Assembly (NCBI GenBank): GCA_019400425.1
Contig: JAFREE010000011.1
Coordinates: forward strand, 186,001 to 250,000
DNA: 64,000 nt
Reading direction: 5' to 3'
Source: Hymenochaete sp. R1
Lineage: Eukaryota > Basidiomycota > Agaricomycetes > Hymenochaetales > Hymenochaetaceae
The position numbers were made by a program, and so were the translations under genes. Of the stretch, positions 11,871 to 22,622 are shown piece after piece. Position 1 is the first letter of the stretch; each line of letters opens with the position of its first letter. Below the pieces are notes generated by a model that did no database searches, was not told where the DNA came from, and saw only the letters and a program-made list of their open reading frames with translations.

Positions 11871-12959
11871 TTACGCCTCGGACGCTTTGCCTTCACCCAG
11901 CCGTCCTCTGTCCGCCAAGGTCTCGTGATAACTTGCACCATGGAGTGCCTGCTCCACTGTAAGCCCTAGATCTCGTAAGAGTTCCTCGCGGCGATCTTCA
12001 TATTTGTCCAACCATTGCGGATAGTTCTTCCCTGTAATGTTTTTTGTCTTCTTGCTGCCCGTTGCAGCCTTCTCCGGCTGTGAGCCACAGTCTTCAGGTT
12101 GTGCTGCATTTCTTTCGCTGATCGTGCGCTCCTGCGCCATTGGCTTGTTGATTTTACCCAGCACTTTTTTGGCTTCCTGTACAGCATTATAATTCTCCGC
12201 AACCAAATCCAAACCAGCGGCTTTGTCTTGTATTTCTTGACTTTTGTTCGCGATGCGTTTTTCGTGCTGCTGTAGGGTGTGATCAGCCTTTTCCACTTCT
12301 TTCCACTCCGCGACGGTAGTTGCGGACTTCCCGGATGATCCTAAGATGGTCAACCATGCAGCGTATGCACGGTTTCGGTTTTTGACAAGGACCCCGATTG
12401 GATCCCCTACGTTCTTTGTGTCCAGGGAAGGGGGTCTGAAGCGTCGGATTTGCTCATCGATAAACGCTTGTACGTCCTCCTCCGAGCGAAGTTGGAAACG
12501 CGTAGCAGCGAGGTTCAAGCGTGAAAGATGATACTGGTCGAGGAGGCGGTTTCGTTCATCGACGGGAATGTCGTCAGTCGCTTGAAGTATACCCGTCGTG
12601 ACTTCACGCAAAACTTCGATGACTTCGAAGATGGCGTCGAAATGTTCAATATCAAAATCTGGTACTTCTTCTTGCTTGTAATGCACAAGATAATGCTTTG
12701 AAGACTTCTTCCTGACCTTGTCAACAGGAGGCCGTTTCCAGAGGTTCTTGATTGTCACGATGTCCCTTGATGTGCTCTTAAGAATATCAAGTCGATGCTC
12801 GTATCCTTTCCAACGGTTAATTATATACGTGTTGGCGCTTTTGCTACGAGAGCCCGAAGAGGCTGTATCCGGACCTAGCGGACGCGAAGCAACGGGTGAT
12901 GGAACGCCGACGTCAGAAATATCGCGAGTACGTTTTCCTTTGCCATCACCAGTAGACAT
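11871..12959 (-). CDS. Unnamed helical-duplication family, member A1
   Basis: Single-exon gene of 362 residues starting at ATG (MSTGDGKGKRTRD). The first 30 residues hold a basic cluster (KGKRTR) that could be a nuclear signal, then a Pro/Ser stretch ending in SRPLGP. The body reads as two related halves. Half one has YEHRLDIL..IKNLW (about 53-74), HFDAIFEVIEVL (106-117) and YHLSRLNL..LRSEEDVQAF (143-166). Half two has RAYAAWLTILGSSG..EW (197-219), NYNAVQEAKKVLG (256-268) and YEDRREELLRDLGLTVEQAL (320-339). Helices and coiled coil are likely; no catalytic motif, signal peptide or membrane segment is visible. The tandem neighbour at 13870-14889 is a paralogue, and further copies lie at 34.5, 60.2 and 62.3 kb. 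No known domain is recognised. Confidence 0.75.
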   Translation of the reverse strand: MSTGDGKGKRTRDISDVGVPSPVASRPLGPDTASSGSRSKSANTYIINRWKGYEHRLDILKSTSRDIVTIKNLWKRPPVDKVRKKSSKHYLVHYKQEEVPDFDIEHFDAIFEVIEVLREVTTGILQATDDIPVDERNRLLDQYHLSRLNLAATRFQLRSEEDVQAFIDEQIRRFRPPSLDTKNVGDPIGVLVKNRNRAYAAWLTILGSSGKSATTVAEWKEVEKADHTLQQHEKRIANKSQEIQDKAAGLDLVAENYNAVQEAKKVLGKINKPMAQERTISERNAAQPEDCGSQPEKAATGSKKTKNITGKNYPQWLDKYEDRREELLRDLGLTVEQALHGASYHETLADRGRLGEGKASEA

Positions 12960-13869
12960 GGAGTTCTGACTTCAATGAAAGTGTGGGAAAAGAATGCTCA
13001 GGCTTAGGAAGAAGACATTAGTTGGACGACGAGAAGGAATAGGCTTTATCTACTCACAAGTTGGTGACGAGTCTGCGAAGTCTTACTGGGGTTTATTGAC
13101 AATCAGTATTGAGTTGCTGGTCGCACTTGAAGAAAGAACCCAACAGACTCGTACGCAGAGCTCGTCGCAAACTCACCCGCTGTAACTAACGAAGAAGTTG
13201 GAGAACTATGCAGTTTGTTGGTGGGTTGGATAGTTGAAATCATCTTGTATCACGAGCGACTCCTGCTTTGCGGCTTTCCTTTGCCTCTTCGTCAGATGAG
13301 TCAACAAGCACCATCCGAGGAAGCAAAGTTCGCTTTCTTGTGCAATACGAGGGTATGAAGCAACTCACGCTCCATGTTCAAGTTTCGACGACAAGGAATC
13401 CAAGGACTCCTTCAGAAGATTTTGTAAAATATCAGGATGAATACGAAGAATTAGGATGAGGTGAGGTGGAATGGCCAACTTGAATACCAATTCGCGTCGC
13501 TTTGCTTAGTCGTTTGTTTGTATGTATTTGTCCACGTAGACGCCTCGCCTGCCTTGTTAAAAAAACATTGAAATATTTCCTTGTCCGTGAAGATAGCACC
13601 AGATTGACTGCTTACAATGTCGAATACCCTTGCTTTCCATCGTTATTGAATACTGCGTGAGTGAGTCATGTGTATCATTGTGGAAGGTGAAATATGTTCA
13701 GTGCTAAATAGCTGCCGTTTGAATAAAGTGTAGATGTAAATGCATATGCATCGCAGGGGAAAACGGGATGTAAAATGTAGCAGTTGCCGTTATAAAGGTT
13801 TCGGTGGGGAAGAATGCAGTTACAATAATTAAATTGACAAAGAAAACTATGCAAGGACCTTCCTACTCT
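12960..13869. other. Spacer between tandem paralogues A1 and A2
   Basis: This is the 5' flank of A1 and the 3' flank of A2. It contains the flank element shared with A2 (listed separately) and possible 5' leader introns, but no gene of its own is supported. Confidence 0.45.
13284..13334. promoter_or_regulatory. Upstream element shared by paralogues A1 and A2 (copy 1)
   Basis: About 50 bp (ending aggaagcaaagttcgct) nearly identical to 15216-15266. It begins 325 bp upstream of the A1 start codon; the other copy begins 327 bp upstream of A2. The matching distance shows that the duplication included the 5' flank. It may be promoter or part of an untranslated leader. Confidence 0.65.
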
Positions 13870-14889
13870 CTACTCATTCCCGCCATCCGATTGCCCTTCG
13901 TTTGCCAAGGTCATGTGTTCAACAGCGACTTCGAGTGCTTCCTCTGGTGTGAGTCCGAGCTCTCCTAAAAGTTTGACGCGAATTTCTTCATATTTATGGA
14001 GCCCGGAGTCGTTACTTTGCTCTTGTGTGCTCTCTGCCATCATGCCAGAGTCGGGAATCGGAGACTGGAGCGTTTCTCGGGCTTTAGATAACTCCCGCTT
14101 GGCTGAACGCACCGCTTCAAAGTCGTTTGCAACTGGCTGCAATTGACTGATCGCAGCTTGTACTTGTTCACCTTTCTTGCGGAGACGTCTTTTGTGTTCC
14201 AGTGAATTTCTCTCCGCTCGATCCGCTTTCAACCATTCATCTGTGTTGGATTCCGAGCCCCCAGGACATCCTAGGACCATCAGCGAAGTGGCATATACAC
14301 GGTGGTGATATTTATGAATAGATTCGACTGAAATTGCTTTGGAACTCGTTGTCTCCGTAGTATCAGGTTGGTAGATGTAGCGTTGAGCGCTAACAAAAAG
14401 CTCTATATCCTTCTGTGAGTATAAATGAAGTTTCTCTTTGCTGAGTTCGAGTCGCATGCCATGGTACCAGTTGAAAAGCTTTTCTCGTTCATCGACCGAT
14501 GTGTCGCTATTCACTGTCAACAGAGCATCTTTTCTCCTTATTAGACTCTTGAGTATAGAGGCCACAGTGTCTTGATGATCGATCTTGTAGTCCGGAACGA
14601 TACCGTGCTGCCGCGAAAGCTTTGACTTTGCATTTTTCATCCTAGAAGTCAACGTGGGAATGTCTTCCCACAGCTTCTCGATTGTCGCAATGTCATGTGT
14701 ACACTCCTGAAGAACTTTAAGTCGAGCATAGTGAACATTCCAGCAATTATTTCTATATGTCGAGAGCCTCTCGTCAGAAGAACCAGTTGTGGTTTCCCCT
14801 GGTCCCAGAGGGCGGGAAGCAGAGGATGGTGGGTCGCCTACATCAGCTACGGTGCGACCGCGCTTGTTTTTGTCACTACTTGTAGACAT
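13870..14889 (-). CDS. Unnamed helical-duplication family, member A2
   Basis: Single-exon gene of 339 residues from ATG (MSTSSDKNKRGRTVAD). It aligns with A1 from the first residue: basic KNKRGR, then a Pro/Ser stretch ending SRPLGP. Half one shows HYARLKVL..IEKLW (53-74), HQDTVASILKSL (105-116) and YHGMRLEL..YSQKDIELF (142-165). Half two shows RVYATSLMVLGCPGG..EW (197-219), DFEAVRSAKRELS (256-268) and YEEIRVKLLGELGLTPEEAL (300-319). Spacing of the first five blocks is the same as in A1. Identity to A1 is only moderate, so the tandem duplication is not recent, yet both frames are intact. This suggests selection on both copies. No cysteine or histidine cluster or other enzymatic motif is seen. 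Function is unknown. Confidence 0.75.
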   Translation of the reverse strand: MSTSSDKNKRGRTVADVGDPPSSASRPLGPGETTTGSSDERLSTYRNNCWNVHYARLKVLQECTHDIATIEKLWEDIPTLTSRMKNAKSKLSRQHGIVPDYKIDHQDTVASILKSLIRRKDALLTVNSDTSVDEREKLFNWYHGMRLELSKEKLHLYSQKDIELFVSAQRYIYQPDTTETTSSKAISVESIHKYHHRVYATSLMVLGCPGGSESNTDEWLKADRAERNSLEHKRRLRKKGEQVQAAISQLQPVANDFEAVRSAKRELSKARETLQSPIPDSGMMAESTQEQSNDSGLHKYEEIRVKLLGELGLTPEEALEVAVEHMTLANEGQSDGGNE

Positions 14890-15556
14890 TGAGTCTTGGC
14901 TTTAACGGGAGTCGTAAACAGGGACAACAATGAAGGCGGTATCAGTAGGACGGCAGGAAAGAAAGGTGTCGGTCAACTCACTGGATAATACCAGTGGCAA
15001 ATGGTGGCAATCTGAAATAATTTATCAAGATGCAGGTCGTAGTTGTTAGTACTTGAATAGACTGGTGCGTAGAGAGCCTGACACGTACCTACTGCCGGGC
15101 TGGTTGTAACTGACGGATGAACTAAGGGATTATGCGCAAATCGTCAAAGGGAGGAGACTTAGTTTCTATCTTATACCCTCGGCAACCCCTAGTATGCAGA
15201 TTCTTTTTAAAATTGCCCTCTCGCCAGATGAGCCAACAAGCACAATCCAAGGAAGCAAAGTTCGCTGGCTCGCTCTACACTAAGAGGTAAGGTTTGAGCT
15301 GCCTTGTCCAAGTTGTCCATTGCCGAGGCGAGTATGGATTTGATCCTATTCTTCGGAGATTCCGACTTCTAAAATTGATGGGGTCGGTACGAGGAGCTTA
15401 AATAAAGTGCATCTCCCAACTCACGTAGACCCACCTTTGCTTGTTTGTAGTCATTATTCCAGTAGTCGATAATTAAAGTACCAGCTTGATTACAGTCCAA
15501 ATCGAACTGGAACAACTCCTTTATTGTGAGCGCCTCCGGACTGATAGTGTATGAGG
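14890..15556. other. Spacer upstream of A2
   Basis: This is the 5' flank of A2 and the 3' flank of the esterase gene. It holds the second copy of the A1/A2 flank element; no gene is seen. Confidence 0.45.
15216..15266. promoter_or_regulatory. Upstream element shared by paralogues A1 and A2 (copy 2)
   Basis: About 50 bp matching 13284-13334 with only a few substitutions, 327 bp upstream of the A2 start. Confidence 0.65.
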
Positions 15557-16807
15557 CTATCCTTTAGATGACATATTTCGGAGGAATTCCTCAATGTCAT
15601 CTGCCAGTAACTCATGCACTCGGCTCGTTGGGTGCAGATGATCGACCCATACTATGCCGCCCATATCCAACCAATCTTTGCGTTTGAACCCATATTTTTC
15701 GTCAAACTCGCATTGCAGGTACATTTCCGCGAGCGCAGAATGCGAAGAGAAAAGCAAAACGGTTGTGTCTGAGTGTCGCGCCTTGAAAGAATTGAGAGCG
15801 GCGGTGAGATACGAGTTCCAGTTTGTATAGGAGGTTTTGGCCGATGGATCATAGATGTTGTCAACGGGTCTTTTTTCCGATGAGAAGTACGTGACTTTGC
15901 GATTTGAGTCGTGAGCACGAAGTTTGAACTGGGACGAGCAGACTGGGGAGCAACTTACAAGCTGGGGCAAGTTGGATGGGTGGGACGTCTATCAGGAGAA
16001 AGTTGCGGGCGCCCGTGTCATACAACGTATCCTGGATTTGGAACAGCGTCTTGATGTTACTCTCATGATCCTTCCTATACCTAATAGACATTTGAGCGGT
16101 TTTCATTCTATAATTGAGAATGAAATAGTAGACACTTACGCGCAATCATTTATACCGACCCAGGTGACTTCCAGCCCAGTTCAGTGTGTCATACTAATAT
16201 AAATGCAGCAAAGATATGGTCACTTGCCAAATAACGAATTATTCGGAGACCATGACGCATTTGTATCCTCCTCGTCGAACGACGATAGGAACCTCCTCTC
16301 GACCTGCATCTTCACGCCATCTACTGTCCTTCCACCCACAGCATAGTCGTACACCAGAATTGGTTTCAATCCTGCCTCCTGCCTCGACTTGATAAGGTGC
16401 CCTACCCAATTCGGAGCATAGACTTCGGTTTGAGTAGAAGGGTCGTACGTTCTTTCAGCGTAAGTGACGCCAGGAAAGTCGACGCCCAGAGGTCGGGATT
16501 CGGTTGGTTGAGGGATACTGATATGGGAAGGCAGGACAGCGCTGTAGGAATCGCCACTTTCGCGGGAAGTCAGTAATTGAGAAGATCTTGATTGATTTAA
16601 ATGGAGACACGCATGCATTCTCCTCGGAAACTTACAATACGAATAGTCGTTGAAGGGATTCGTAGCCTGGCCAAAATGGACCAACTTGAGAGCTGGGAGA
16701 GGACATCGATATCTTCTGAAACTGGGTATCGCACGGATCCAAAAAATGAACTGAAAGTGAACGAAGGAGATTAAGAAGAAAGTCGAAGTGAGGAGATAAG
16801 CGCCCAT
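15557..16807 (-). CDS. SGNH/GDSL esterase, CE16-like (acetylesterase type)
   Basis: Six exons: 16641-16807, 16228-16556, 16140-16167, 15959-16080, 15557-15894, with the first join giving a GDSYS block in frame. SGNH blocks are visible: I (SGDSYSAV, nucleophile Ser), III (TWVGINDCA, Asn), and V (WVDHLHPTSRVH, Asp and His). ARNFLLIDVPP between them is typical of fungal CE16-like enzymes, which remove acetyl groups from plant cell-wall sugars. The N-terminus (LLTSTFFLISFVHFQFIFW) is a hydrophobic signal or anchor, so secretion is likely. The intron after 16228 has a GC donor (GCAAGT), and the exon after it is only 28 bp, carrying the whole GIND block. The first intron is the least certain because it leaves an unusual insert between VHFG and GDSYS. 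Five coding exons are listed here; an additional small exon cannot be excluded. Confidence 0.8.
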
Positions 16808-17328
16808 TCCATACTAAGGAGCGTCAGACCGGCCCTGAGCTTGAATGATCCATGAAAGCCAGCCAGAGCCAGTCGCGGTTTCGCGAGAATACTGTATCCG
16901 TTCTTATAATCGAAAAAAAAATGGTTAGATCGGGTCAGCACTGCAAAAAAAGTTGTCAGAGCTTTTATGCCGTCAGAGGAGATTGTTTCCATACTAATTG
17001 CCACGCGAATTTAGTGAGAGTCGCGGTGTTCACGCCGAATAAATGTACAATTAAACACAGGACGAGAAGGCGACTCCGAATCAAAACAAAGAAAGCAATG
17101 ACTTTTGCTATGGTACGTTAATGCTACAAAGTCACAGAGAAACTTTCGACGACAGTTGATAAGTAACGTTCAAATGGAGGGAGGTTGTATCGAGAACTGG
17201 GGGAAAGAAACATTGAGCACATTTGGTCGAATATGATTATGATACGTTCAACGAATCTAGGGTTTGTTGCGCTTGTGAATATAGGGCGGAATGAGATAAA
17301 AAGGAATACGGAAGGACGGCCGCGGAGG
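16808..17328. other. Spacer between esterase and carrier genes
   Basis: Holds the esterase promoter and the carrier 3' end. Open frames here are short and without motif. Confidence 0.4.
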
Positions 17329-18536
17329 TCATCTATGAAGTTCGCCTTGGTCTTCTGGCACGGGTAAACGGTCGATATACCCGGAGACGAGGTCAAAGAA
17401 CGTCCACAGGAGGCCGTGCGTGGTAATACTGCGCAATGCGCTAATACCCAGTCCACGATACATCCGAGAAATACCCTGCCCCAGAGGCCTGGGGTTTGTA
17501 GGGTCCGGTCCTTGAAAATTCAATATATTATTAGCTTCTGCAGCAGCTCCACAACTTCTACAAATTCACTGACCACGAACAAGTCGGTGCAGGGTCTCTA
17601 AGATCCCTCGTTTCCTCTCTCCGGCTAATGCACGCGTCTGAACTTTTGTTTTCACGCTAGAGAGTTTCCGTCAGCGCTGTCACATGGTGAAGAAGACAGT
17701 TGAAGTACTAACACATCAAGTGGGTAGATTAGTGCCCATGATGTGACACCAGAAAATGAACCGCAAAAGAACGGTACGATAGAGGGCGGCAACGGGAGCC
17801 AGGCAGGCGTAGGGCCTTGCTCCCCAGAAGGCAGACGACCCATCAAGTGTCGCATGCCATCATACTCCATAAAGTACAGTGCCGTCCCAGATGTGTCCCG
17901 CAGAAGATGTAGAGGCAAGCCGATATAAAGGCCACGATATCCAGTGCTGCGCACGATATCTCTTACAGCCTGTGAAGTAGAAGGCGGCTTGACGATTTTG
18001 ACGCCTTTGCTCTCGGCGATCGAGTATTCCAATTGTCTCCGGACTTTGACGAGTTCGAAAGGTGCACTTCCGAAGGAGATAAGTGCCCCCGCCATTGCTC
18101 CTCCTAAGCCCCCCAAACAAGACACGTCGACAAGTTTGTTACGAGTCAGAATATCGTGACTTCTGACCACGTCCTTCGTGCCATTATAGATGGTGAACGA
18201 GGCGGCGCCTGACACCAAATCAAAATTGAATGATCTCAGGTCATCTTAGAGCTTTTTCACTCACGGACGAAAGAAATGGTGAACAACGGAATCCACAGTC
18301 CTCGGTAGAAACCACGGATCCCTTCCTCCTGGAACACTTGGCTTGCCAACCGAGGGACAGTGATAGCGTTTCTTGAAGTTTGAAGGCGTGATTTTAGAGA
18401 ATCGAGCTGCATTCACGAAGTTGATTAGCGGATCTCTTGTCAAGGTAAAGGGTATACTTACAGGGTATCCAGCAAATGTTGAAATATAACTCGCACTAAT
18501 GGCACATACAACGGCCTTGTTCTCTGCAATTCTAGC
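17329..18536 (-). CDS. Mitochondrial carrier (SLC25 family), 5' end not resolved
   Basis: All three carrier repeats are visible across several exons. Repeat one has YPLDSLKSRLQTSR (split by an intron near 18470). Repeat two has APFELVKVRRQLE followed by RDIVRSTGYRGLYIGLPLHL. Repeat three has IYPLDV joined to VKTKVQTRA and MYRGLGISALRSITTHGLLW. These P-x-[DE]-x-x-[KR] signatures define six-helix inner-membrane transporters. The C-terminus is DRLPVPEDQGELHR with the stop at 17329. The substrate cannot be assigned. The first recognised exon begins at 18536 (ARIAENKAVVCAISAS) after a clear CAG acceptor; I could not find the start codon exon upstream, which would lie in the divergent spacer toward the RRN6-like gene. 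Confidence 0.82.
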
Positions 18537-18988
18537 CTGAGAACATGGCAGAAGTGTATTAGAATAGTAAACGTACGCCTCAGCGACTCATCAATGGCCG
18601 CCGAAGGAATCAAGGACCTAGACGAGCTTTATGCAGATGAACAAAGGCGTTGGTGCTGCGCGAGAGGCGATGTCACAAGACTGACCTCGGTCCATCCATG
18701 TATCAACACCCGGCTGGGCTGAGACGTACAGTCCAGTCTGCGTGCCTAAGCACGACCTGGCTGGCCTTCTGGGGCCCTTTTTCAGCTTCGTTGTGAATGC
18801 AGTGAGAGAGTGAGGCGGTCGACAGATGAAGAGAAGGTCGAAGCCAAAACAGAAGAAGTACTCTGCACGCGTCTCGTCGTCTCTCGGAACGCACTCCTCG
18901 AGCTTCGACTCCCACCATCACCTCCCTTTGCCGCATTTATTCTCTATTTTTGTAGTGTCAATGCTCTTAGCAGATCGAGTCTCATGGA
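18537..18988. promoter_or_regulatory. Divergent spacer between the carrier (-) and the RRN6-like gene (+)
   Basis: Should contain the carrier first exon and both promoters. A plus-strand frame opening MAAEGIKDLDELYADEQ at 18594 looks coding-like for about 40 codons and may be an upstream exon of the plus-strand gene or a small separate frame. Confidence 0.3.
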
Positions 18989-21900
18989 ATGGAGCATTGG
19001 CCCTCGTACTCTACAAAGTTTAAAGCAGAAAATACGTTAAATAATAAATCGAGGAGGAAGGGAGCCTCGAGAGAAACACATGCAAATTACGCCGTCATTG
19101 ACCACGGAGCTTCGCCAGCAAGCCTTGTCGAAATAGACGGAGAACTGGAATGGAAGACCGGCTTCAATGATGAGAAAGGCGTGTTCTGTATACATTGTGC
19201 TCGTCGGTTTCTCGAAGCTGACCACTGTCGTAGGCATACTATCTACAATTGGGGAGTCCAGAAAATTATATCCTTGCTCGAGACATCCAGACGTTTCCAA
19301 CAACAGTCTTTCGCTCCGTGCTAGAGCAGAGCATGGTGTGAGTAAATCTATTTTCTGTGTGGTGGTAGAGTCCATACTCAGAGAAGATCCATCTAGGCAA
19401 TATTTCTAAGAAAGCATTACCCGGACGTCGATATTCCTTCTGGGCTAGTGAAGGTCCAACTCGCAGAGGGTGACAACTTCAAAAGAGCAAAAGCCATATT
19501 CGACCCATTCAAGGGCAATGTCGTAACGTCCTCGTGTGTTGGACAAGGTGCACGAGGCCACGCTATGTTTCTAGCTTTCCCAATAGGAGAACTGGGCACG
19601 AAACTTAGTATGGCGCTTACCTGGTTTGAGGCAACAAATTTATTATTGACTATTATTAGATGTGTCACCTGTAATGGTGAAGCAAGACTCTTTGGTGTTC
19701 CAACCTCGTGCAGAATCACTATGGACATTTGATACTCCAGTCTGCCAGATTGAATCATTTTCGCCTTCAGGAGCCGCCATGGACCCAAGAAGTGTGTATG
19801 TCACTTTCCGTATTTTTACTTTACTAAACCTTGTTTGAGATGGTCAGTGCCTGGCCGTCAGGACGTATGGAAAGACGTCCGTTTTTAATGTAACGGTAAA
19901 ACCTTCGTCCATCTATGATTATACAAGTTCACCCCACGCACTGTCCGAGTTAATGACCGTGCAACCGTCAGAACTCGACGGAGGGACTATATCAGATATG
20001 GTTTTCACTGGACTTTCTCCTGCGGATATCTTTGTCGTATCGGAGTACGGGAGAGCGTTCCACTGCTCTTTGCATGGAGGACGTAAAATTGTGTATGCCT
20101 GAATTCTTTGGATCGTTTAATGATAAATGTATTTAAAGCTCTTGTTCAGGACTCGAGTTTTCAACAAGCGAGAAGGCGAAGATAGTCTGACTTGGAAGAT
20201 TTGTGGATCCGAGTCTCCATATATTGGCTATGTCACTTCCGAAAGGGACGTATGGAGCCTCGATACTCGGGTGAGTTGTTTCCCGTAACATGTCGAAAAT
20301 AAAACTGACATACACAAGTCTGGAAGCCAAAATACTAGTTTATTGACGTACGATGACGCATCCCACGTCCTAACGTCTCTTTCGCCATCCAAGATCAAAC
20401 ATCTTCTCACAGTGTCTACCACGAACGAAGTTCTCTGGGTTGACGAGAGATTTACGGGAAGACCTCTCCTTGGGTGGAAACATCATCGAACGTTTGATCG
20501 AAGCCTTCGTACACAGTGTATAGACGTTCGCGATAGTAAGTCATTGTGAATACTTCATTCGCTCTCTAACTTCTGTAATAATGGCTTATTCAGCGTCACT
20601 CACGTTCCTGTCGTCATCTCAAACGAACCACGTCTCCGCCTTTGCTTTGAAGAGGCTTCATGCTGGACCTCTGCAATGCGAAATGCCGGCATGCACCATC
20701 CAAAGTCGTTCGCCTTTGGACTCTCCAACGATCAGCAGTGCAATCATGCAACATCCCAGCATCCCTAGTTCTCTCGGTCTCATCGAACTCTCGGCTCAAG
20801 GCAGTCTACATATTCAAGAATTCAGTTATGACTGGCAGGATAAAGTTGAACACGGACCAGATACAAGAGCACGATTCAATTTTGAATGGTCAGATGCGGT
20901 GATGAATCTTGAGAAGCTGTCGAAGACGCTAAAGCCGGATTACGGCAAGTTGGGTGCTCGGGAATGGGTGCAAGTGGACTTGAGTAGGCTCTATGAAGGT
21001 ATCTCATTGTCATTTCCTGATACATTCGTGTCATTGCCTGAACTATTACAGAATTCTTTGGTTCACAATCCTTAAGACTACCTGAAGAAAGGGAGGACAA
21101 GGAGACCGAGAGGGCACTTCAAATACTCGAGTCATTACCGAACGTCTTGCAAAGTTCAGACAGTACCGAGGATATCATGTGGTCCATGTTTGACTTGATC
21201 TCCAAAGCGGAAGAAAATTCCTCGTCTGACTCAAGATCTGCCTTCCTAAGCGGGTCCACTCTTGACTCAATACGTGGACTTTGTGTATTGCAGGGAGATC
21301 GAGTGCTCCGTGCTGTTAGCGATATCGGCAAAGAGGCAGCATGGCACATAAACATCCGACCAGTTCTAAACAGCGTGGCTCCGGATATCTTCAGCGATAC
21401 CACTACGCTCGCAGATGGTCTTGGCCCGTACAACATTAGATCTGATGGTGAGCAGCCCGAATCAAGGCGGCTCGAGGCTGAAGCCCGGGACCAGGTTGCC
21501 TTAGATCTTGCATTGTCTACAGACATCTTCGGTGCTGTTCCCGTCGCGTTACGTCAATCCTATTCACATCTACTCAGACCTACTAACCCCGAACGCACTG
21601 CCAGCCACAACAGTGGCGACGCAGACATCCTCATAGAAGCGGCGGGTCGGTTGACCCTTGAGCAGGAAGAACCACCACAAGTCTCATTTTCATACCTTCG
21701 TCCGATCCATAAACGGAGCCATTACAGAAACGAGCCACACATGACGGAAGAAGGACAAGAGTCCGACGAAAACGATAACGACGACAACGGCACGGAGGAT
21801 AGATTCACTTCCATGCCTCTCGGCATACGCTTGCTTCTATCAGAATGGGAGTTGGGTTCGGACCCGGCACACTACGAATACGTCGACCCGTACAGTTTCG

Positions 21901-22388
21901 ATCCGGCCCAGATAAGTCAGGGGTCCAGTCGAGACGAGCATCTCAGGTCTTCGTCTCAGTCGCAACGACGTCGCGGGCTGGGCGTTTTTGGTAGTAAAGA
22001 GACTCAGACTGGACTTGGAGGTCCGATGCAGGCGCAAACGGGATCACAGACTCGTGCACCTCCTACCATCGTTGCGTCGCGATCGCGATCGTTTGCCCAA
22101 AGACCTCCCCAGATCGGCATGTCGCAACCTCACTCGCTCACTCAAACTCAGAGTCAGTCGCTAGCCGAGGGCAAGGAAAAGACATCTGCAGAAGTGGCAT
22201 GCACCCAGGTCCAGAGTCAGATGGTCGATGGGTTTGGGTTTTCGCAGACTGAGACGGAACTTAGTAATGCGCCGCCTGCTATGGCGAGTACTCAGGTGCT
22301 GCCTGGCCCATTCGGTGGGAGACCGGCGTTGGCAACGTCAGGGACAGGAAAGAAGAAGGCTGGGAAGAAACGTTTAGGTGGATTCTGA
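18989..22388 (+). CDS. RNA polymerase I core-factor subunit, RRN6-like
   Basis: A multi-exon gene; exon borders are partly approximate. N-terminal and middle exons encode beta-propeller-like strands (KHYPDVDIPSGLVKVQL, VTKPSSIYDYTSSPHALSE preceded by a short intron, FVVSEYGRAFHCSLHGGRKI, LLTVSTTNEVLWVDER). The last exon runs to 22388 and encodes a helical region, then a Ser/Gln-rich tail with repeated SQ(S/T)Q words ending in GKKKAGKKRLGGF. This order, with a propeller, helical region, low-complexity tail and basic GGF-type end, is typical of fungal RRN6 proteins, which recruit Pol I to the rDNA promoter in the nucleolus. The start MEHWPSYSTK is the best candidate; an upstream exon is possible. 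Confidence 0.75.
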
Positions 22389-22622
22389 ATCGTTTGGTGC
22401 TGCTTGTGCACTTTATGGTGTACGCTCAGCAAAGTGTTTCCGCAAATATGAAAGTACGATGCTATCCTCATTTGCTAATTCCATTGTACAATTGGTCAGT
22501 AATGTCTATAAAAGCCTGCTTGCTACTCAATCCAATGCCTCTACATAATTATTCATGTCAGCTTCCAGCATCCGCCCTCCCGTCTTCTCTTACATTTTGG
22601 TCCTACCACCGGGCCCAGCACT
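22389..22622. other. Convergent 3' spacer, RRN6-like / UBA3
   Basis: The two genes end tail to tail with about 234 bp between stop codons; the terminators of both must lie here. Confidence 0.4.
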
